Shown here: in pieces, positions 7,679-11,221 of the stretch | How positions within the stretch are numbered: the first letter of the stretch is position 1 | Layout of the letters: each line of letters opens with the position of its first letter | Source: an uncultured Bacteroidota bacterium | GTDB taxonomy: Bacteria > Bacteroidota > Bacteroidia > UKL13-3 | Length of the DNA: 11,221 nucleotides | Assembly (NCBI GenBank): GCA_903907885.1 | Contig: CAIVPY010000068.1 | Coordinates: 1-11,221 of the forward strand | Direction: 5' to 3' | Made by a program: the position numbers and the translations under genes | Notes under the pieces: generated by a model | Databases searched by the model: none | Seen by the model: only the letters and a program-made list of their open reading frames with translations | What the model was told of the DNA's origin: nothing

Positions 7679-7713
7679 TATGCTTGGTGACGTTTCGCTA
7701 AACACCAAGCATA
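7679..7713. repeat. shared-loop hairpin element, copy A
   Basis: TATGCTTGGTG (7679-7689) and CACCAAGCATA (7703-7713) form a perfect 11-bp stem around loop ACGTTTCGCTAAA. The loop and the following AGGCAAATT are shared with the copy at 8928-8963. Competing pairings exist: CCTATGC (7640-7646) with GCATAGG (7709-7715), and CACCAA (7664-7669) with TTGGTG (7684-7689). REP-like extragenic palindrome in character. Confidence 0.75.
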
Positions 7714-7730
7714 GGCAAATTATTTAAGGC

Positions 7731-7749
7731 GAGTTACAAACTCTTTTTT
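7731..7749 (+). terminator. small terminator hairpin downstream of menB
   Basis: GAGTT-ACA-AACTC followed by six T. The stem is only 5 bp, so strength is doubtful, but the same hairpin with eight T recurs at 8754-8774 after the lipoprotein gene. Confidence 0.45.
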
Positions 7750-7863
7750 CATTTTAAATCCGTAGTCAGCCCTGCCAGTATCTAGCTCACAAGACTACTG
7801 ATAGTTGGGGAAAGGTTTTTTGCAAGGCATTGTTTGCTTCGGTCCAGTTGCTCATGTTTTTTA
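7731..7863 (+). repeat. terminator/GTAGT-stem box, copy 1
   Basis: Three blocks are shared with 8754-8840 in the same order and orientation: GAGTTACAAACTCTTTTTT, a GTAGTC (7762-7767) / GACTAC (7793-7798) stem around a variable 25-nt interior, and TCATGTTTTTTA (7852-7863). This copy has about 45 extra bases between the second and third blocks. Confidence 0.6.
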
Positions 7864-7961
7864 TACAATGATATGTAATTATTTTATTTCTTTGTTGTAT
7901 TGGGAATTGTATGATTGGTAAACTGAATTATAGATCAAAGGAAATATTAACGACAAAGCTA

Positions 7962-8516
7962 ATGTTACTGAAATATGCCATTATTTGCAGCTTACTTCTA
8001 TTTGCTTGCAACAAATGTGAAGAAACTACAAATTCACCTACTAGAGTTGACCAGAGTGACATTCCAATATTATTTCCATACAATGGAAAGGACAAAGTGA
8101 GATTTTTGAGAAATAAAACGGATACAGTTATTTTCCATAAATCAGACTTAGTAACAACATATAGCTATACCACAACTCAAGAAGATTGTCCTTCTAAAAT
8201 CCCATTAGAACAAAAATATTTGACTTTTATTGATAGTGTTGATGGCAATAGCTTTATGTTATTTTACTATAAAAATACCTCTTTAAATAGCCGTTTTAGG
8301 ATAATAATAAATAATTTGACCATAGCTGATGAATATCCAAATCAATTTATCATGCCTTATCCACCAATTAAATCTACAACTATATTGGGTGTAAAATACG
8401 ACACAACCTCCACTTGGAGTAATATGGCAAATGATAGTGTATTTTATAAAACATTGCGTTATGGAGTTTTAAGGTTTACATCTAATAAAAACATATTTGA
8501 ATTAATTCCTGAATAA
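7962..8516 (+). CDS. putative lipoprotein, family not recognised
   Basis: 184 residues from the ATG at 7962, chosen because it gives a compact signal peptide MLLKYAIICSLLLFAC with a lipobox LFAC and lipidated Cys16; an ATG at 7911 would put 17 extra residues, without similarity to a signal region, in front. After the cysteine comes NKCEE, where acidic residues a few positions on resemble the lipoprotein export signal of Bacteroidetes, so surface exposure is possible. The remaining about 165 residues are rich in Thr, Ser, Asn and aromatic residues with alternating beta-strand character, and hold one more cysteine pair candidate (Cys19 and the Cys in EDCPSK). No known domain is recognised. The gene stands alone between two arrays of related non-coding repeats, which suggests an accessory or recently arrived locus. 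Confidence 0.7.
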   Translation: MLLKYAIICSLLLFACNKCEETTNSPTRVDQSDIPILFPYNGKDKVRFLRNKTDTVIFHKSDLVTTYSYTTTQEDCPSKIPLEQKYLTFIDSVDGNSFMLFYYKNTSLNSRFRIIINNLTIADEYPNQFIMPYPPIKSTTILGVKYDTTSTWSNMANDSVFYKTLRYGVLRFTSNKNIFELIPE

Positions 8517-8604
8517 GGGTTTTAATAAATGATTATATGTTTAACAGAGCTTTCCTCAACAAATATTATAGTTTAGCATAATAAGTCTGTAATTTCCGCA
8601 ATCG

Positions 8605-8619
8605 CTAGCGTCCCGCTAG
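8605..8619. repeat. CTAGCG-TCC-CGCTAG hairpin
   Basis: A perfect 6-bp palindrome with 3-nt loop, GC-rich in otherwise AT-rich surroundings. A second small stem, AGCC-TCT-GGCT, follows about 15 nt later inside a GATA...TATC pair. No T-run follows, so it is not an obvious terminator. Confidence 0.5.
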
Positions 8620-8656
8620 TGAGTCTATTGATAAGCCTCTGGCTGTTTCTGCCTAT

Positions 8657-8727
8657 CTTCATTTCAAAACGCAATTCCCACTATTCTTAGTTAGCAAAGC
8701 GCTCTACAGATTTACAATGAAATGAAG
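8657..8727. repeat. 10-bp inverted repeat with 51-nt interior
   Basis: CTTCATTTCA (8657-8666) and TGAAATGAAG (8718-8727) are perfect reverse complements. The interior contains TACAGA (8705-8710), complementary to TCTGTA at 8586-8591 outside it, so the two pairings would be knotted or mutually exclusive. Could be ends of a small mobile element or part of a structured RNA. Confidence 0.5.
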
Positions 8728-8753
8728 TGTCTTCAACACGGGTTATTTAGAAT

Positions 8754-8840
8754 GAGTTACAAACTCTTTTTTTTATTAATTCGTAGTAAATATCGCTCAT
8801 GTCTTTCACACTAGACTACTCAAAGTGGTCATGTTTTTTA
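8754..8840 (+). repeat. terminator/GTAGT-stem box, copy 2
   Basis: GAGTT-ACA-AACTC with eight T (8754-8774), then GTAGT (8783-8787) pairing with ACTAC (8815-8819) around 27 nt, then TCATGTTTTTTA (8829-8840). Same block order as 7731-7863. The hairpin with T-run could also terminate the lipoprotein transcript, about 240 nt after its stop. Confidence 0.6.
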
Positions 8841-8857
8841 CAAAGTTAAAAACTTTG
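8841..8857. repeat. CAAAGTT-AAA-AACTTTG hairpin
   Basis: Perfect 7-bp stem directly after the box copy 2. On the minus strand it also contains TAACTTTG (8848-8841), a -7 consensus match, but the nearest TTG is 23 nt upstream, longer than usual. Confidence 0.45.
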
Positions 8858-8867
8858 ATTATTTAGG

Positions 8868-8900
8868 CTCACAAGTGACGCTTCGCTTAACACTTACGAG
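8868..8900. repeat. shared-loop hairpin element, copy C
   Basis: CTC-AC-AAGTG (8868-8877) and CACTT-AC-GAG (8891-8900) pair as 5 + 3 bp with a symmetric 2x2 internal loop, around loop ACGCTTCGCTTAA. The loop matches copy A at 11 of 13 positions although the stem sequence is wholly different. Confidence 0.6.
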
Positions 8901-8927
8901 AGCAAGGATAGTGGGTGAGCAAGAATA

Positions 8928-8963
8928 TATGGTTGGTGACGCTGCACTATAACACCAACCATA
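8928..8963. repeat. shared-loop hairpin element, copy B
   Basis: TATGGTTGGTG (8928-8938) pairs over 11 bp with CACCAACCATA (8953-8963), loop ACGCTGCACTATAA, followed by AGGCAAATT as in copy A. Relative to copy A one base pair is swapped from C-G to G-C on both arms, a compensatory change. Confidence 0.75.
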
Positions 8964-8976
8964 GGCAAATTGATTC

Positions 8977-9171
8977 AAAAAAGAAAGGTCGGCTTTTGAT
9001 AAAAATCCGTAAATGAATAGGATTTAGCCTCCACAGGAGTCGCAACCTTCTAATGTCCCGGGTACAAGTACCCAAAATCCCACGAAGGTAAAAAAGCCTG
9101 GTTTTGACAAAGCGGTTCAGCTGTAATAAAATTAGTATTAATTTTTTTCAAATATTACACCGACCTTTCAT
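8977..9171 (-). ncRNA. candidate structured small RNA of about 195 nt
   Basis: GAAAGGTCGG (8983-8992) and CCGACCTTTC (9160-9169) form a perfect 10-bp closing stem around a 167-nt interior. Inside are: an AT-rich arm, TGTAATA (9122-9128) with TATTACA (9153-9159) and AAATTA/TAATTT within; ACCTTC (9045-9050) with GAAGGT (9084-9089), enclosing GGGTAC (9060-9065) with GTACCC (9068-9073); CTCC-ACA-GGAG (9029-9039); and AAATCC (9003-9008) with GGATTT (9020-9025). Strand is chosen because a promoter-like TACATTTG ends five bases before the stem on the minus strand and the far arm is followed by six T (8982-8977), so transcript ends would coincide with the closing stem. It matches no RNA family I can name; the branched fold does not look like a 6S rod, and tmRNA or RNase P signatures are absent. 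A terminal-inverted-repeat mobile element is the main alternative. Confidence 0.42.
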
Positions 9172-9174
9172 TAG

Positions 9175-9204
9175 CAAATGTAAGATTTTTTTTGATTTAG
9201 GCAG
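9175..9204 (-). promoter_or_regulatory. promoter candidate for the small RNA
   Basis: Minus strand: CTG (9204-9202; one base from TTG), exactly 19 nt, then TACATTTG (9182-9175), identical to the -7 box of the TPP-riboswitch promoter in this window. Predicted start about 9171, one to two bases before the closing stem of the structured element. Confidence 0.5.
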
Positions 9205-9228
9205 TAGATAGATTGATTATTATTAAAC

Positions 9229-9258
9229 AAAAGAGGCCACCTATTGGTAGCCTCTTTT
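9229..9258 (-). terminator. terminator of fumC (bidirectional hairpin)
   Basis: AAAAGAGGC (9229-9237) pairs perfectly with GCCTCTTTT (9250-9258), with ACC/GGT pairing further in. Reading the minus strand it ends in CCTCTTTT and lies about 57 nt after the fumC stop. A- and T-runs on both sides allow use from either strand. Confidence 0.8.
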
Positions 9259-9280
9259 AAGTTATAAATATTCAGTTCTT

Positions 9281-9304
9281 ATGTCGGAAAGAAATTTCCG
9301 ACAT
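9281..9304. repeat. 10-bp hairpin just behind the fumC stop codon
   Basis: ATGTCGGAAA-GAAA-TTTCCGACAT, a perfect 10-bp stem 10 nt after the fumC stop. No T-run follows on the minus strand, so it may protect the mRNA 3' end or act jointly with the terminator at 9229-9258. Confidence 0.6.
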
Positions 9305-9314
9305 CCAATATATC

Positions 9315-10709
9315 CTATAGGTTTCCAACCATATTTTCTGGTCTTACCCATTCAGTAAATTGTTCGCTAGTTAGCAAGCCTAATTCTACTGCTGCTTCGC
9401 GCAAGGTTTTGTTTTCTTTGTGTGCTTTCTTAGCAATTTTAGCTGCGTTTTCGTAGCCAATATGCGGGTTTAATGCGGTTACAAGCATTAGGCTATTCTC
9501 TAAATGACGTTTGATGATGTCGGTATTAGGTTCAATACCTATTGCACATTTGTCATTAAAGCTTACACATGCATCACCTAATAATCTAGCACTTTGCAAT
9601 ACGTTATAAGCCATCATAGGTTTGAATACATTTAATTCAAAATGTCCACTCATACCGCCAATGCTCACAGCTACATCATTGCCCATTACTTGCGCACAAA
9701 CCATGGTCATGGCTTCAGGTTGGGTTGGGTTTACTTTGCCTGGCATAATGCTCGAACCTGGTTCGTTATCAGGAATTACAATTTCTCCAATGCCACTGCG
9801 AGGTCCGCTTGATAGCATTCTGATGTCGTTAGCTATTTTCATTAATGCTACGGCACTGCGTTTTAAAGCACCACTTAATTCTACCATGGCATCATGGGCT
9901 GCTAATGCTTCAAACTTGTTTGGAGCAGTTACAAAAGGATGACCAGTAAACTCAGCAATTTTTTTAGCCACCAACACATCATAACCTTTAGGTGCATTCA
10001 ATCCTGTTCCAACGGCTGTGCCTCCCAAAGCTAATTCCAACACCATTTCAAGGGCATTGTTTATAGCTCTGATTGAGTTGCTGATTTGTTGTACATAGCC
10101 CGAAAATTCTTGGCCTAAGGTAAGAGGGGTAGCATCCATAAAATGGGTACGACCTGTTTTTACAATTTGCATAAAGTCCTTGGCTTTTTTGTCCAAGGTA
10201 TCACGCAACAATTCCATTCCTGGAATGGTTATTTCAACTGTTTGTTTGTAGGCTGCAATGTGCATCGCAGTGGGGTAGGTGTCGTTTGACGATTGAGATT
10301 TATTTACATCATCATTGGGATGAAGCACTTTTTTATCGTCCATCAGATTACCTCCATTGATAACATGTGCACGGTTAGCAATCACCTCATTGCTATTCAT
10401 ATTGCTTTGTGTGCCACTACCCGTTTGCCAAATAACCAATGGAAATTCTCCATCGTGCATACCCGTTAATATTTCGTCACACACTTTGCTAATTAGTTCA
10501 CATTTTTCTTTTGGTAAAACCCCTAATTCAGTATTGGCATGTGCAGCAGCTTTTTTCAAATAGGCAAAAGCATAGATAATTTCTTTGGGCATGCTAGCCT
10601 CAGGACCAATCTTAAAGTTTTGGCGACTACGTTCAGTTTGTGCTCCCCAATATTTTTCAGCGGGCACTTTCACTTCGCCCATGGTGTCGTGTTCTATTCT
10701 GTATGTCAT
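9315..10709 (-). CDS. fumC: class II fumarate hydratase
   Basis: 464 residues, the usual length of the iron-independent fumarase, which interconverts fumarate and L-malate in the TCA cycle as a cytosolic homotetramer. Signatures in order: YWGAQTERS (20-28), TGSGTQSNMN (96-105), KSQSSNDTYPTAMH (137-150), GRTHFMDATPLTLGQE (186-201, with His189), GGTAVGTGLN (229-238) and the family signature GSSIMPGKVN (318-327, with catalytic Ser319 in the mobile loop). The TxxGxELN-type region reads GHFELNVFKP (355-364). Argininosuccinate lyase and aspartase share the fold, but motif wording fits FumC. Monocistronic by appearance: own promoter 105-bp gap upstream, tandem hairpins downstream. Confidence 0.97.
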   Translation of the reverse strand: MTYRIEHDTMGEVKVPAEKYWGAQTERSRQNFKIGPEASMPKEIIYAFAYLKKAAAHANTELGVLPKEKCELISKVCDEILTGMHDGEFPLVIWQTGSGTQSNMNSNEVIANRAHVINGGNLMDDKKVLHPNDDVNKSQSSNDTYPTAMHIAAYKQTVEITIPGMELLRDTLDKKAKDFMQIVKTGRTHFMDATPLTLGQEFSGYVQQISNSIRAINNALEMVLELALGGTAVGTGLNAPKGYDVLVAKKIAEFTGHPFVTAPNKFEALAAHDAMVELSGALKRSAVALMKIANDIRMLSSGPRSGIGEIVIPDNEPGSSIMPGKVNPTQPEAMTMVCAQVMGNDVAVSIGGMSGHFELNVFKPMMAYNVLQSARLLGDACVSFNDKCAIGIEPNTDIIKRHLENSLMLVTALNPHIGYENAAKIAKKAHKENKTLREAAVELGLLTSEQFTEWVRPENMVGNL

Positions 10710-10732
10710 GTTATTTGGTTTATTATAGCTGA

Positions 10733-10761
10733 CAAAATTAACAGAATTGAGAAAAGAGCAA
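10733..10761 (-). promoter_or_regulatory. fumC promoter
   Basis: Minus strand: TTG (10761-10759), 18 nt, TAATTTTG (10740-10733), a full -7 match. The implied start leaves a leader of about 20 nt before the ATG. Confidence 0.7.
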
Positions 10762-10804
10762 TGATGATTTTTGTTCAGTTTTTATCAAATCACCAAAATT
10801 AAAT

Positions 10805-10818
10805 CTAATACAAATTAG
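10805..10818 (-). terminator. weak hairpin at the stop codon of the flavoprotein gene
   Basis: CTAAT-TTGT-ATTAG on the minus strand (10818-10805) includes the TAA stop and is followed by an A/T-rich ATTTAATTTT. Only 5 bp and A/T-rich, so a weak candidate. Confidence 0.25.
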
Positions 10819-11221
10819 TTAAACCACTTATCAGCTACAGCCATGGTATAGTTTGTGAAGTCTTGCAAGCCTTTGTCGTATATGGCATTTCCTGTTGAGT
10901 TGCCATGTTCATCTAGCACGTTTTTGGTTTCGTGCGATTCAAATATTTTTGCTGAAACCACAGACATTCCACCCGTAAAACTAACCACCTTGTTGCAAAT
11001 TTGCATCATTTGTAGGCATGGCGCTTTGCCTCCACGGCCAGCCGAAACACCCACAAAGGCAAAAACTTTATTATGAAACAAATGGGCAAAATCTTTTACA
11101 CCCAAAGCGTGGTACATATTTAGCAACTCAGGGGTGATGCTCCAATTGTATTCGGGCGAAAGGGTAATTATCACTTGGGCTTCGTCTATAGTTTGCACCA
11201 AAAGTTTTTGAAATTCGCTTA
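10815..11221 (-). CDS. NADPH-dependent FMN reductase-like flavoprotein (N-terminus beyond window)
   Basis: 135 codons are visible, open to the right edge; an in-frame TTG at 11201 is not needed as a start because the frame continues upstream with FQKLLVQTIDEAQV. The fragment covers the second half of a flavodoxin-like alpha/beta domain: the strand-loop AQVIITLSPEYNWSITPELL, where PEYN-S-P-L is the FMN-isoalloxazine contact motif of the family, then KVFAFVGVSAGRGGKAPCL, where S-GR-GG marks the next strand and loop. Full family members are about 180-190 residues, so about 45-55 N-terminal residues with the phosphate-binding loop are missing. Members reduce FMN, quinones or azo compounds with NAD(P)H; the substrate is not predictable. 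Its product ends 105 bp before fumC, which has its own promoter. Confidence 0.85.
   Translation of the reverse strand, partial: SEFQKLLVQTIDEAQVIITLSPEYNWSITPELLNMYHALGVKDFAHLFHNKVFAFVGVSAGRGGKAPCLQMMQICNKVVSFTGGMSVVSAKIFESHETKNVLDEHGNSTGNAIYDKGLQDFTNYTMAVADKWFN

Larger units (their letters stand above)
7618..7961. other. non-coding stretch between menB and the lipoprotein gene, repeat-rich
   Basis: No convincing gene on either strand. It contains, in order, a shared-loop hairpin with alternative pairings (7640-7715), a terminator-like box followed by a GTAGTC/GACTAC stem (7731-7863), and an AT-rich stretch leading to the lipoprotein start. Related copies of the first two units recur downstream of the lipoprotein gene. 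Confidence 0.7.
8517..9314. other. 798-bp non-coding stretch packed with inverted repeats
   Basis: No convincing protein gene on either strand. Contents from left: CTAGCG hairpin and 10-bp inverted repeat (8605-8727), second terminator/GTAGT box (8754-8840), CAAAGTT hairpin (8841-8857), two shared-loop hairpins (8868-8900 and 8928-8963), candidate small RNA (8977-9171) with its promoter, and two hairpins behind fumC. 8517-8600 shows nothing recognisable. Confidence 0.7.

Noticed and set aside
9024..9110. Minus-strand 28-codon open frame starting TTG and ending ...CDSCGG inside the candidate RNA
   Set aside because: No ATG, a stop lies two codons upstream of the TTG, no leader features, and the frame overlaps the paired arms of the structured element. 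The two-cysteine ending is curious but not enough for a gene call.
8977..9171. tRNA, tmRNA, RNase P or 6S RNA identity for the structured element
   Set aside because: A GGTTGCGACTCC stretch resembles a T-arm but has an extra base and no cloverleaf. tmRNA and RNase P signature sequences are absent, and the branched fold is unlike a 6S rod.
7664..9304. CRISPR array
   Set aside because: The repeats are few, unevenly spaced, of several different kinds, and lack uniform repeat-spacer length.

Overview
The window comes from an AT-rich, free-living-type member of the Bacteroidota. Four things point there: promoters of the form TTG-N18/19-TAnnTTTG, a secreted protein ending in a type IX secretion (T9SS) sorting domain, a TPP-riboswitch-controlled TonB-dependent receptor next to a PnuC/PnuT-type transporter, and menaquinone biosynthesis (MenB). 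Ribosome binding sites are not purine-rich, and starts are preceded by A/T-rich leaders, as is usual in this phylum. The species cannot be named from the sequence alone.

Layout. 1-1566 (minus): TonB-dependent receptor, running off the left edge, with a strong promoter and a complete TPP riboswitch in its leader; this marks it as an outer-membrane importer for thiamine or a precursor. 1822-3829 (plus): a divergent two-gene overlapping unit, a PnuT-like inner-membrane vitamin transporter and a GT-C-like multi-spanning membrane protein, ended by a 14-bp-stem terminator that lies inside the 3' end of the next, convergent gene. 3851-5713 (minus): a secreted agmatine/peptidylarginine-deiminase-family enzyme with a T9SS tail. 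5745-6665 (plus): a cytosolic DDAH/arginine-deiminase-like amidinotransferase-fold hydrolase. These two guanidino-modifying enzymes diverge from a 31-bp gap that contains a palindrome. 6793-7617 (plus): menB. 7962-8516 (plus): an unrecognised lipoprotein.

7618-7961 and 8517-9314 form an accessory-looking, repeat-rich region on both sides of the lipoprotein. It holds three hairpins with one shared loop and different but self-complementary stems, two copies of a terminator-like box followed by a GTAGT...ACTAC stem, a CTAGCG hairpin element, and a 187-nt element closed by a perfect 10-bp stem. The last one starts just after a consensus-like minus-strand promoter and ends in six T, so it is a candidate small RNA.

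9315-10709 (minus): fumC (TCA cycle), with promoter upstream and two tandem hairpins downstream. 10815-right edge (minus): C-terminal part of an NADPH-dependent FMN-reductase-like flavoprotein.

The clearest functional unit is thiamine uptake (receptor plus PnuT). The most novel-looking parts are the candidate RNA at 8977-9171, the shared-loop hairpin family, and the divergent deiminase pair.
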